Assembly: GCF_900116375.1 (NCBI RefSeq)
Contig: NZ_UETB01000004.1
Span: forward strand, 186,001 to 250,000
From: Georgenia satyanarayanai
GTDB taxonomy: Bacteria > Actinomycetota > Actinomycetes > Actinomycetales > Actinomycetaceae
Reading direction: 5' to 3'
DNA length: 64,000 nt
Part shown: in pieces, positions 54,978-64,000 of the stretch
Layout: each line of letters opens with the position of its first letter
How positions within the stretch are numbered: the stretch's first letter is position 1
The notes under the pieces: generated by a model
What the model saw: only the letters and a program-made list of their open reading frames with translations
The model's database searches: none
Told to the model about the DNA's origin: nothing
Position numbers and translations under genes: made by a program

Positions 54978-56435
54978 GTGTCGACGCTCAGCGAACTCAT
55001 CCAGGACCGCTCACGGCTCGACCCGCACAGCATCGAGCGGCTGCACCAGCTCGTCGGTGACTGGCAGGTCGTCTCCGACCTCTCCTTCGCCGACCTGCTC
55101 CTGTGCATCCCGATGGGGGAGGAGGACTTCCTCATCGTCGCGCACTGCCGTCCCTCGACGGGGGCGACGGTCTACTACGAGGACGTCGTCGGCCGCCTCA
55201 TCCCCGCCGGGCGGCGCCGGTTGCTGCGGCAGGCGATGGAGCGCCAGGTGCCGGTGCGTGCCACCGAGCCGCGCTGGATCGGCTCCCACGCCGTCCGCGA
55301 GGACGCGGTGCCCGTCGTCCACGAGGGTCGCACCATCGCGGTGATCTCGCGGCAGGCGAACCTCGGCATCACCCGCACCTCCAGCCGCCTCGAGCTCAAC
55401 TACGTCGAGGCCGCCGACGCGATCTGCGCGATGGTGGCCCGCGGGGAGTTCCCCCAGCCCGGCTCGCCCACGGGCTCACGGCGCGGGGCGCCGCGCGTGG
55501 GGGACGGGCTGTTCCGGCTGGGGCTGGACGGTGAGGTCCTGTACGCGAGCCCCAACGCCCTGTCCTGCTTCCACCGCCTCGGGGTCATCGGCGACCTCAC
55601 CGGAAAGGTCCTCGTCGAGGCCGTCACCGACGTCATGGACGGCGAGAGCCCGGTGGACGAGTCGTTGCCCGTCGTCATGACCGGCAAGGCGGCCTGGCGC
55701 TCGGAGATCGACGCGCACGGCGTCGTCGTGTCCTTCCGTGCCATCCCCATCACGGAGAACGGGCAGCGGCGCGGGGCGGTGCTCCTGTGCCGCGACGTCA
55801 CCGAGGTGCGCCGCCAGGAGCTGGAGCTGCTCACCAAGGACGCGACGATCCGGGAGATCCACCACCGGGTGAAGAACAACCTCCAGACGGTGGCCGCGGT
55901 GCTGCGGCTCCAGTCGCGACGCTCGAGCAGCGCGGAGGTGCGCGACGCGCTCGGCGAGGCGATCCGGCGGGTGTCGACCATCGCCCTCGTCCACGACATG
56001 CTGTCCCAGATCATCGACGAGATCGTCGACTTCGACGCCCTCTTCGTGCGGGTGCTGCGCCTGTCCGCCGACGTCGCGGCCGGCGAGGGGCACGTGCGCA
56101 CCGAGGTGCGGGGCAGCTTCGGTCAGGTCCCGGCCGACGACGCGACGGCGCTCGCCGTCGTCCTCACCGAGCTCGTCACCAACGCCGTCCAGCACGGTCT
56201 GGGGCCGGCCGGTGGCACCGTCGTCGTCACCGCGGAGCGGGAGGGGGAGCAGCTGGACGTCACGGTGCGCGACGACGGCGCGGGCCTGGCGGAGGGCAGC
56301 GTCCTCAGCGGCCTGGGCACCCAGATCGTCTCGACGCTCGTGCGCGGCGAGCTCGGGGGCACCATCGACTGGCGCCCCGCGCCGGGCGGCGGCACCGAGG
56401 TGGCCGTCCGGGCGCGGATCGCCGACGCGCGCTAG
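54978..56435 (+). CDS. pdtaS: PdtaS-like cytosolic sensor histidine kinase
   Basis: A 485-residue kinase without membrane helices. An N-terminal GAF-like domain (residues ~1-150), a PAS domain (~175-280, LFRLGLDGEVLYASPNALSC) and a HisKA_2 helix with phospho-His in EIHHRVKNNLQTVAAVLRLQ precede the HATPase domain (VVLTELVTNAVQHG, DDGAGL). PdtaS with the RNA-binding response regulator PdtaR forms an antitermination two-component system; copper and nitric oxide are known inputs in mycobacteria. Its nearness to whiB1 matches mycobacterial synteny. Confidence 0.92.
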   Translation: MSTLSELIQDRSRLDPHSIERLHQLVGDWQVVSDLSFADLLLCIPMGEEDFLIVAHCRPSTGATVYYEDVVGRLIPAGRRRLLRQAMERQVPVRATEPRWIGSHAVREDAVPVVHEGRTIAVISRQANLGITRTSSRLELNYVEAADAICAMVARGEFPQPGSPTGSRRGAPRVGDGLFRLGLDGEVLYASPNALSCFHRLGVIGDLTGKVLVEAVTDVMDGESPVDESLPVVMTGKAAWRSEIDAHGVVVSFRAIPITENGQRRGAVLLCRDVTEVRRQELELLTKDATIREIHHRVKNNLQTVAAVLRLQSRRSSSAEVRDALGEAIRRVSTIALVHDMLSQIIDEIVDFDALFVRVLRLSADVAAGEGHVRTEVRGSFGQVPADDATALAVVLTELVTNAVQHGLGPAGGTVVVTAEREGEQLDVTVRDDGAGLAEGSVLSGLGTQIVSTLVRGELGGTIDWRPAPGGGTEVAVRARIADAR

Positions 56436-57094
56436 TCCGCCGCGCGCTCCTCCCGGCGCCGCTGCCGTGCGCGGCCCCGGCTGCCGGTGCGGCTCCACAC
56501 GAACCAGCCGACGGCGCCGACCACCCCGGCGACGACGACCCACTGGAGGATCCCGGTGTACCGCTCGACGACGTGCCACTGCTCACCGAGCAGGTAGCCG
56601 GCCCCGACGAGCACGGTGTTCCAGATGGCCGAGCCCGCCGTCGTCAGCCCGATGAACACGGGCAGGGGCATGCGCTCGATGCCCGCGGGGATCGAGATGA
56701 GGCTGCGGAAGACCGGCAGCATGCGCCCGAAGAACACGGCCTTGGTGCCGTGCCGGTGGAACCAGCGCTCGGTGTCGTCGATGTCGCCGGCGTCGACCAG
56801 CGGCAGCCGTTCGGCGACGGCCTTGAGGCGACGGACGCCGAGCGCGGCGCCCAGGCCGTACAGCGCCAGCGCGCCGACGACCGAGCCGAGGATCGTCCAG
56901 AGGATGACGCCGACGAGCGAGAGGTCGCCCTGGCTGGAGGTGAAACCGGCGAGCGGGAGGATGACCTCGCTGGGGATCGGCGGGAAGAGGTTCTCCAGCG
57001 CGATGGCGATCGCCGCCCCCGGTCCGCCGAGGGTCTCCATGAGGTCGACGGCGAACTCGGTGACCCCGGCGAACAGGCCGCCGTCGTCCGGCAC
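56432..57094 (-). CDS. DedA-family membrane protein
   Basis: About 220 residues with the DedA (SNARE-associated) pattern: ALENLFPPIPSEVILPLAGF near the N-terminus, then FHRHGTKAVFFGRMLPVFRS then LISIPAG and hydrophobic helices. DedA relatives flip undecaprenyl phosphate or related lipids in the membrane. The acidic residue in PSEV and the Arg in FGRMLPVFRS are conserved functional positions. The GTG at 57094 is used; other starts nearby are possible. A strong hairpin separates it from whiB1. The end converges with pdtaS and overlaps by 4 nt. Confidence 0.87.
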   Translation of the reverse strand: MPDDGGLFAGVTEFAVDLMETLGGPGAAIAIALENLFPPIPSEVILPLAGFTSSQGDLSLVGVILWTILGSVVGALALYGLGAALGVRRLKAVAERLPLVDAGDIDDTERWFHRHGTKAVFFGRMLPVFRSLISIPAGIERMPLPVFIGLTTAGSAIWNTVLVGAGYLLGEQWHVVERYTGILQWVVVAGVVGAVGWFVWSRTGSRGRARQRRREERAAD

Positions 57095-57099
57095 GGAAG

Positions 57100-57133
57100 A
57101 GGCCCCCGGTGCCACAAGGGGCACCGGGGGCCT
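57100..57133 (-). terminator. whiB1 terminator hairpin
   Basis: Arms 57100-57113 and 57120-57133 form a perfect 14-bp stem with a 6-nt loop, 20 bp after the whiB1 stop and 5 bp before the DedA start. Confidence 0.85.
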
Positions 57134-57153
57134 GCTCAGCAGTGCGGTGGGGC

Positions 57154-57402
57154 TCAAGAGGCCCGGCGGGCGCGCGCGGTGCGGCGCTTGAGCGCGCGGC
57201 GCTCGTCCTCCGAGAGCCCGCCCCAGACGCCGGCGTCCTGGCCGTTCTCCAGCGCCCACTTGAGGCACGTGTCGACGACGGGGCACCGGCGGCAGACCGC
57301 CTTGGCCTCCTCGATCTGGAGGAGGGCGGGCCCGGTGTTGCCGATCGGGAAGAAGAGCTCGGGGTCCTCGGTGAGACAGGCAGCGGTGTGGCGCCAGTCC
57401 AT
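57154..57402 (-). CDS. whiB1: WhiB1-type iron-sulfur regulator
   Basis: An 82-residue Wbl protein. MDWRHTAACLTEDPELFFPI at the N-terminus, cysteines at C9 and in AVCRRCPVVDTCLKWAL, GQDAGVWGGLSEDERRAL and a basic tail match mycobacterial WhiB1 almost throughout. WhiB1 carries an NO-sensitive [4Fe-4S] cluster and binds the primary sigma factor; it is essential in mycobacteria. A perfect terminator follows. The 199-bp upstream region has several TCACAC/TGTGA half-sites. Confidence 0.95.
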   Translation of the reverse strand: MDWRHTAACLTEDPELFFPIGNTGPALLQIEEAKAVCRRCPVVDTCLKWALENGQDAGVWGGLSEDERRALKRRTARARRAS

Positions 57403-57601
57403 GGCAACTCCTTCTTGGGCGCAGCGGGAGGCCGGGATCGTTGAGGGGGGAAGTCCAACGCGGCCAGTGACTGCCACCAACCCTCACACGCCCCGGTCAC
57501 GCACGACAAGGGGGTCGGGTATGTGAACTGCAGGTAAAGCGGAGTGGTGTTCGTCACACGCGCGGCGTCGGTCACACCGGCCCGCGACGTAGGCTGGTTG
57601 G
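57403..57601. promoter_or_regulatory. Divergent regulatory region of whiB1 and a membrane-protein gene
   Basis: TGTGA/TCACA-type half-sites recur. The best near-palindrome is AGTGGTGTTCGTCACA (57543-57558), which resembles the Crp/GlxR consensus with one good half. Mycobacterial whiB1 is known to be controlled by Crp, so a cAMP-receptor site is plausible but not established. No clear -10/-35 pair stands out. Confidence 0.35.
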
Positions 57602-58015
57602 GTGACCACTGAGCGTCCCGCGCGACCGCCGCTGCCCCTCGTCCTCGCCCTCCTCCTCGTCCTCGTCGAGGTCGGGGCACTGGCCGCGCTGGCGGTGGGG
57701 ATGCTCGTGGAGGTGCTCGGCGGAGCCACCGTGAGCGGTGCCGTCACAGCGGTGCTGGCGCTCCTCTTCCTCGGCATCTGTGCCCTGCTCGTCGTCGCGG
57801 CGCGCGCGCTGCACCAGCGCCGGCGCTGGGGCCGCGGACCGCTCGTCACCTGGCAGCTCCTCGTGCTCGCCACCGGCATCTCCCAGTCGGGTGTCATCCC
57901 CGGGGGGATCGTCGCGCTCCTGGTCCTGCTGCCCGTCGCCGTGACGGTCGGGCTCCTCGTCCCGCCGTCGGTGGCCTGGGCCGACCGGACCGCCCCGCCG
58001 CGCGCCGTCGTCTAG
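57602..58015 (+). CDS. Small hypothetical integral membrane protein
   Basis: A 137-residue protein with four hydrophobic helices (about 12-35, 42-68, 80-98 and 100-122) and a short basic loop RALHQRRRWGRG. No family motif is recognised beyond a common actinobacterial small four-helix type. A GTG start at 57602. It converges with the glycosidase gene across the 44-bp palindrome. Confidence 0.7.
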   Translation: MTTERPARPPLPLVLALLLVLVEVGALAALAVGMLVEVLGGATVSGAVTAVLALLFLGICALLVVAARALHQRRRWGRGPLVTWQLLVLATGISQSGVIPGGIVALLVLLPVAVTVGLLVPPSVAWADRTAPPRAVV

Positions 58016-58046
58016 CCCCTCCTCCCTACGTGCACCCCTTCCTTCT

Positions 58047-58090
58047 CGCCGAGCGCTGAGTTGTTCCGCGGAACAACTCAGCGCTCGGCG
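58047..58090. repeat. Perfect 44-bp palindrome, REP-like family member
   Basis: Two 22-nt arms are exact reverse complements with no spacer, and flanking bases extend the pairing imperfectly to about 58032-58105. The arm is the core of the repeat cluster at 49.4 kb with one changed base (GAGCGC against GAGAGC). It sits between two convergent genes and would also act as a bidirectional terminator. Confidence 0.92.
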
Positions 58091-58125
58091 CTAAGGGAGG
58101 GGGTGTCGGCGGTGGGTGGGGCGCG

Positions 58126-59751
58126 TCAGGGATGTGCAGGACGTCCGGGCAGGACGAGCACGGCGTCGCCCACGGGCCGCTCGCCCGCCGCGTCGGAGGG
58201 CACGGTGAGCAGCCGGCCTTCGGCGACCATCGCCGTGGACCCCCCGCCGTCGAGGTTGAGCGCGTCGCGCAGGCCGAGCCCGACGGCCACGTCCGCGGCC
58301 TCCGGGACGGACAGGCCGAGCGCGTCGGTGCTGCGCCCGTCCGCGGTGACGAGGACGAGCCGGCCACGGTCGTCGACGCCGGCGAGGGTGCGCGGGTTCC
58401 GCTTGTGGACCCACCCGTAGTAGAAGCTCGGGTTGTCGGGGTGCACCATGCCGTCCGTCGCGGGGGTGACGTGCCGCCGGCCGTCGCGGACGAGCTCGGG
58501 GCCGCCGTTGACGACGGCGGGGTACCGGCTCGGGTGCACCGTGCGCCCGTCCTCGTCGGTGAGCGCGGTCCGCACGTCGAGCCGGCTGCCCTCCTCGGCG
58601 AGCGAGCGCAGGACGGGGGCGAGGTCGCCGGTGGCCTGGACGGTGGTGCCGCCGTCAGGGACCGGGCCGCCCCGGTCGTCGCGCAGCTCGGTGACGCGAC
58701 CGTGGCGGTCGAGGACCGCCTCGACACCCTCGCCGGCGGGGGTCCGCTCCGCGAAGGTTTCCGTGAAGACGACGAGCTCGTCGGGGTCGGTGCACGTGAC
58801 GTCGTGCAGCGGCAGGGTGGTGGGGACGTCGTCGAGGCCGCCGCAGTTGCGGACGAGGCCGGGGACGCGGTTGAGGCCGTCGAGGGGCAGGCGGGTGCCG
58901 CCGGCCCGGACCTCGCCCTCCCAGCCGACGCGCTCGACCTCGGTGCGGCGCGCGTCGGGACGGAGCAGGAGGGCGGGACGCTCCCCGACGGGCTCGCTGA
59001 GGAGCTCCCCGTCGACGACGGACACCCCGGCCGGGTCTCCGGGTGCGCCGGCCCGCGGGTCGAGGACGAAGAAGCCGCCGTTGACGGCGGCGAGCGCGCC
59101 GGACAGGGCGGCGAGCTCGGAGGTCGTCTCCCGCTGCTCGACGTCCGGACCGAGGGACGCGGCGACCTCGCCACGGAAGTGGCGGGGGTCGACGGTGAGG
59201 ACGTCGATGCGCCACGGGCCGCGGTCGTCGTCGCCGTCGGCGTCCCAGGCGGTGGAGAGGGTGGAGCCGCGGTGGCCGGCGGCGACCACCTGCTCGCGTG
59301 CCGCGTCGGCGGCGGCGCGGTCGGCGAAGGAGCCCACGCGCACGCGCCAGCCGAGGCTGCCACCGGCGAAGTCGGCGACCGGCTCGGTGAGGACCTCCTC
59401 GACGCGAACGTCCAGGCCGGCGTCGCGGAGCTCGGCGGCCACCTCCTCGGCGCTCGCGCGGTCGCGCAGAGCGGTGGCCGGGGCGTCCGGGTCGGGCGAG
59501 TCGGAGCCGGCCGGGACGGAGACCTCGACCGTCCACGGGTAGGTCGCGGTGGTCTCGCCCCGCACGATGCGGGTGAGGGTGACGCCGGGGGCGAGCTGCT
59601 CGGTCCGGCGCGTCTCGGGCAGGTCGGCGGCGCCGAGCGGCAGGGCCGCGTCCGGCTCCGGCTGGGCACCGGCGAGCAGCGGCAGGGTGAGCACGGCGGC
59701 GGTCGTCGCGGCAAGGACGGCGGCGCCGCGCCGGGCGCGGGGCTGGGACAT
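58126..59751 (-). CDS. Secreted phosphodiester glycosidase-like (NAGPA) protein with SPOR-like domain
   Basis: A 541-residue protein. A signal peptide (RRGAAVLAATTAAVLTLPLL, cleavage near residue 31) is followed by a region ending in a SPOR-like repeat (LGWRVRVGSFADRAAADAAR with EQVVAAG). The C-terminal NAGPA domain (~180-541) has LAAVNGGFFVLD, YPAVVNGGPELVRDG, RTLAGVDDRGRLVLVTADGR and NLDGGGSTAMV. NAGPA-fold enzymes remove sugar phosphodiesters. SPOR domains bind denuded peptidoglycan, which would place it at the septum. ATG 59751 with GGGAGG upstream. Confidence 0.87.
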   Translation of the reverse strand: MSQPRARRGAAVLAATTAAVLTLPLLAGAQPEPDAALPLGAADLPETRRTEQLAPGVTLTRIVRGETTATYPWTVEVSVPAGSDSPDPDAPATALRDRASAEEVAAELRDAGLDVRVEEVLTEPVADFAGGSLGWRVRVGSFADRAAADAAREQVVAAGHRGSTLSTAWDADGDDDRGPWRIDVLTVDPRHFRGEVAASLGPDVEQRETTSELAALSGALAAVNGGFFVLDPRAGAPGDPAGVSVVDGELLSEPVGERPALLLRPDARRTEVERVGWEGEVRAGGTRLPLDGLNRVPGLVRNCGGLDDVPTTLPLHDVTCTDPDELVVFTETFAERTPAGEGVEAVLDRHGRVTELRDDRGGPVPDGGTTVQATGDLAPVLRSLAEEGSRLDVRTALTDEDGRTVHPSRYPAVVNGGPELVRDGRRHVTPATDGMVHPDNPSFYYGWVHKRNPRTLAGVDDRGRLVLVTADGRSTDALGLSVPEAADVAVGLGLRDALNLDGGGSTAMVAEGRLLTVPSDAAGERPVGDAVLVLPGRPAHP

Positions 59752-59847
59752 GGGGGCCTCCCGGTCGGTGCCGTCCGGCGCCGGACGGCGGGGTGAGCTG
59801 TCGTCGCCAGTCTCACCGCGTCGTCCCCGCCGCGCCACAGCACGACC

Positions 59848-59880
59848 GGACCCCGCCACGTGGGGGACGTGACGGGGTCC
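59848..59880 (-). terminator. Terminator hairpin of the FtsX-type ABC operon
   Basis: GGACCCCG and CACGT in one arm pair with ACGTG and CGGGGTCC in the other, with one mismatch and a short G-rich loop, 43 bp after the permease stop. Confidence 0.7.
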
Positions 59881-59922
59881 GTCGTCGTCGGCGCCGGCCC
59901 CTCCAGCCCGGCGCCGACGGGT

Positions 59923-62519
59923 CTACTCGGCCGCGAGGGCGGCCACCGGCGGGGTGCGCACGGCGCTGCGGGCGGGCAGCACCGAGGCGGCCAGGCCGGC
60001 GAGGAGCGCGACGACGACGATCGCGCCGAGGTAGGCCCAGGGCACCGCGAGCGCGAGCTCACCGGACGGGCCGAGCAGGACCGCGGTCCCGGCCCAGCCG
60101 TACAGCAGGCCGAGGACGGCGCCGATGAGCACGCCGGCCAGGGCGAGGAAGACACCCTCGACCGCGAGCATCCGCCGCAGCTGGCCACGGGTCAGCCCCA
60201 TGGCGCGGAGCAGGGCCGACTCGCGTCGCCGCTCGATGACCGACAGGGACAGCGTGTTGGCCACGCCGATGAGCGCGATGACGACGGCGACGGCGAGCAG
60301 CCCGACGACGATCGCCAGCAGCGTGTTGATGACCTGCTCGAAGACCTCGCGCTGGGCGGCGGGGCCGTCGACGTACGGGGTGTTGTACATGGCGTCGGGG
60401 TCGTCCACGCTCGTGGCCGACTGCGCCTCCGTCAGGCGGTCGGAGACCGCGGTGATCGTCGCGCTGTGCTCGGTGCCGGACAGGCGCACCCACAGCTCGG
60501 TGACGGATGCCTCGGGGTCGATCGCCTCGCGCAGCCCGGCCGGGGCGTAGGCCCAGTCGCCGCCGCCGCCGACGACGACGGACAGCTCCGCGTCGCCCAG
60601 GGTGACGTCCTGGCCGTCGGTGACACCCGCGAACTTGGCCCAGGTGGAGCCCACGAGGAGGGTGTCGGACTCGAGCCCCTCGAGCGTCGACGCGTCCCGC
60701 ATGACCTCCTCGGCCGCGGCCCTGTCGACGAGGGCCACCGAGGTCTCGACCTCGCCCTCGGCGGTGGACAGGGTGACGACCGCCTCGGAGATCTCGAGGG
60801 TCTCGGCGACGTTGTCCGTGCGCTCGACCGTGTCGCGCTGGGCGTCGGTGAGGGAGGCGGTCCGGCCGGTCTCCGGGTCCCAGGCGCTGGAGGTGACGAC
60901 GAGGTCCACGGGGAACTCGCTGCGGAGCATCGCGTCGAGGCTGGCGCGGGCGCTGACCGCACCGGTGGACATGAGCGCGACGAGGGTGACGCCGATGACG
61001 AGAGCGGTGGCCGTCGCGGCCGTCCGGCGCGGGTTGCGGACGGCGTTCGCCGTCGCGATCCGGGCCGGGGTGCCGCCGCCCAGCCGCCGGGTGACCGAGC
61101 CGAGGACCCGGACGACGGACGGGACGACGAAGACCATGCCGAGCATGACACCGGCGAAGGACACGAAGCCGCCGAGGATCCCGAGCGCGAGCCCGGCGAG
61201 CAGGGCGGTCTCCTCGCCGATGTCGGAGGCCGCGAGCGACGGGGCGACGGCGACCATGACGCCGCCGGCGACGATGAGGAGGATCGAGGCGACGACCCGC
61301 AGCCGCGAGGCGCCGCGCGGGTCCGGCGGCTGCGGGGGGCGCAGCGCGGCGAGCGGGGAGACGACCGTGGCCGCCCGCGCCGGGGACAGTGCGGCGAGCA
61401 CGGTGACGAGGGCGCCCGTGACGACCGGGACGATGACGGCGGCGGCCGTGATGCTCACGCTGCCGGGGATCGCGAAGGGCAGGTCCTGGGTGCCGAGCAC
61501 CCACAGGGCGCCCTGCGCGAGACTCGTGCCGAGGAGGAGGCCCGCGACGCCCGCGACGACGCCGAGGATGAGCGCCTCGGTGAGCACCGAGCGGCGGACC
61601 TGCCGCTTGGTCGCGCCGACCGCGCGCAGGAGCGCCAGGGTGTGGGTGCGCTGGGCGACGAGGACCTGGAAGGTGTTGGTGATGACGATGGCCGCGACGA
61701 ACATGGCCAGCGCGCCGAACGCGAGGATGACCGCGGTCAGGACGTAGGCCTGCCCGGTGAGCTCCTGCAGCCGCTGCTGCGCGAAGGACTCGCCCGTGTA
61801 CACGGTGGTCTCCGGCAGGACGTCGGCGACGTCCGCGGCCAGGGCCTCTGGGGTGGTGCCGTCGGCGGCCCGCACGAGCACCTCGTCGAAGGCGAGGTCA
61901 CGGTCGGTCTCGGCGACCCACGTGTCTCGCTGGGCCTCGGTGACGAGCACCGCGGAGCCCGTCCCGACGAGCGGCGAGGGGTCCTGCAGGAGCCCGACGA
62001 CGGTGAGCTCGCCCTCGGTGACGGGGGTGCTCTCCTCCGCGCCGGCGGGCGCGGGCAGGTAGACGTCGGCGGAGATGTCCACGGTGTCGCCGAGACCGAC
62101 CTCGAGCCGCTCGGCCGACGCGGCGTTGATCGCGGCCTCGCCGGGCGCCGTCGGCAGCGCACCGTCGAGGAGCGTGGCGCCGGACAGGCCCGGGGAGCCG
62201 ACCGTCTCCACGGAGGACCAGTCCTGCCGGCCCCCGGCGACGAGCGAGCCGAAGATCGCGAGGTGGCCGTCGGCGACGGCGACGCCTGGCAGCGCCCGCA
62301 CCTCGTCGAGCTGCTCCGGGGTGATGAGGTCGGCGCCGGCCGGGACGACGACGTCCGCGTCGGCGATGTCGGCGGTGACGGCGTCGTAGGTGGTGTCACG
62401 GATGACCGCGGTCCCCAGCAGGGTGGCCGCGATGAAGGCGGTGCCGAGCATGATGGCCAGCCCGGCGGCGAGCAGGCGGCCGGTGCTGCGCCGCATCTGG
62501 GTGAGGGTGAGGCGCAGCA

Positions 62520-62520
<1 letters not shown>
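59923..62520 (-). CDS. FtsX/MacB-type ABC transporter permease
   Basis: An 865-residue permease. An N-terminal helix (~15-40), a large extracytoplasmic domain (~45-255), three helices (~265-375), a second pair of helices at ~405-480, a second extracytoplasmic domain (~490-730) and three final helices (FtsX domain, VGVANTLSLSVIERRRESAL then LRAMGLTRGQLRRML). This double-FtsX layout occurs in exporters of lipoproteins, peptides or antibiotics. It overlaps the ATPase gene by 1 nt, forming one transporter. Confidence 0.92.
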
Positions 62521-63269
<749 letters not shown>

Positions 63270-63525
63270 AGGGGTTCTCCTCGGTGGGGCGGCGCTGGCC
63301 GCGTTCTGGTGATGTCACCGACGCTACGGGCGGCGCCGCAGGCACCGCGTCGTGCCGTGGACCCGTTCTCTGGTCATCCCGTGGTCGTACACCGCCGCCC
63401 CCGCCGTCATACCGGTGCGCCCCGGCCCCACCGCGTGGGCGACCCCGCCGCGGGCGCGTTGCCGAAGGGCGGGTGCCGCCTCCAGGTCCGCGGCCCGCGA
63501 CGTCGTCGGGGTGGACCGCTGGGAC

Positions 63526-64000
63526 CTACGACCCCGGGGTGACCAGTCCGGTCTCGTAGGCGACGACGACCGCCTGGACGCGGTCGCGGGCGCCGAGCTT
63601 GGACAGCACCCGGCCGACGTGGGTCTTGACCGTGGCCTCGGCGACGAAGAGCTCGGCCCCGATCTCGGTGTTGCTGCGCCCGCGTGCCATGAGGACGAGG
63701 ACCTCGCGCTCGCGGTCGGTGAGGGTGTCCAGGACGGCGGGAGGCGCCTTCTGCTCGTCGGGCAGGATCTGGGCGAGGTGCTCGATGAGCCGCTTGGTGG
63801 ACGAGGGCGCGATGACGCCGTCGCCGGCGTGGACGGTGCGGATGGCGTCGAGCATGTCCTCCGGCGGCACGTCCTTGAGGAGGAAGCCGCTCGCTCCGGC
63901 CTTGATCGCCCGCATGACGTACTCGTCGAGGTCGAAGGTCGTGAGGATGACGACCTTCGGGCCGTCGGCGCCGCGCGAGGTCAGCTGCTCGGTGGCGGTG
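63526..64000 (-). CDS. NarL/LuxR-family response regulator (N-terminus beyond window)
   Basis: The frame is open to the window end, so about 158 residues of the C-terminal part are seen. The end of the receiver domain has VVILTTFDLDEYVMRAIKAG with GFLLKDVPPEDML (conserved Thr, Lys), and the HTH domain has LTDREREVLVLMARGRSNTE then IGAELFVAEATVKTHVGRVL. The phospho-accepting Asp is outside the window. A partner histidine kinase would be expected just upstream. The 256 bp between it and the ABC operon show no gene; it probably regulates that operon. Confidence 0.92.
   Translation of the reverse strand, partial: TATEQLTSRGADGPKVVILTTFDLDEYVMRAIKAGASGFLLKDVPPEDMLDAIRTVHAGDGVIAPSSTKRLIEHLAQILPDEQKAPPAVLDTLTDREREVLVLMARGRSNTEIGAELFVAEATVKTHVGRVLSKLGARDRVQAVVVAYETGLVTPGS

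Overview
The window is very GC-rich DNA with dense, short-spaced genes, many GTG starts, and actinobacterial marker genes: WhiB1, WhiB7, mycoredoxin, UvrD2, PdtaS, a PPA1309-family protein, a UPF0182 protein and CmtR. Taken together these point to a high-GC actinobacterium, most likely in the Micrococcales (Georgenia/Cellulomonas-like). The genus is an inference; no rRNA is present to settle it.

Region 1 (1-15.8 kb) is chromosomal backbone. It holds the end of a GH31 glycosidase, a PAP2 phosphatase, a phosphotransferase-like protein, NudC, mycoredoxin, UvrD2 and WhiB7. WhiB7 has a long leader with a promoter, an upstream ORF and a hairpin. After it come a ThiF/E1-like protein, three proteolysis-related proteins (YgjP-like, DUF2342 zincin, Lon-like PDZ), a PPA1309 protein, a UPF0182 membrane protein and the initiator tRNA gene.

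Region 2 (15,857-30,687) is a 14.8-kb integrated genomic island. It is inserted in the 3' end of tRNA-fMet and bounded by a perfect 38-bp direct repeat. Its left end carries an excisionase, a tyrosine integrase and an 11-bp tandem repeat array. Cargo is a ParE-type toxin-antitoxin pair, a divergent heavy-metal cluster (ArsR-CDF against CmtR-P1B ATPase-CadD), a Tat-lipoprotein flavodoxin with an MmyB-like regulator, two aldo-keto reductases and, next to the right end, a MazF-type toxin-antitoxin pair. Paired putative arm-type integrase sites with identical spacing lie inside both ends.

Region 3 (30.7-49.3 kb) is backbone again. It contains an RsbQ/RsbP-like stress module, a FAD oxidoreductase with an HTH/DUF2975 pair, an ABC-F ATPase with a leader ORF, and a DUF4129-MoxR-DUF58 operon. 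These are followed by hydrolase, SDR and P450 genes, an ABC exporter with its regulator, thyA-folA, an Hsp20 gene under CIRCE-like and HAIR-like boxes, and OsmC.

Region 4 (49.4-64 kb) has a cluster of repeats sharing a core with a perfect 44-bp palindrome 8.5 kb away. It also has a second MoxR-DUF58-transglutaminase operon, DUF2505, PdtaS, DedA, WhiB1, a SPOR/phosphodiester-glycosidase protein, and a MacB/FtsX-type ABC transporter beside a NarL-type response regulator cut by the window end. The points most worth following are the whiB7 leader, the architecture of the tRNA-fMet island, the ABC-F leader, the dual heat-shock operators and the repeat family.
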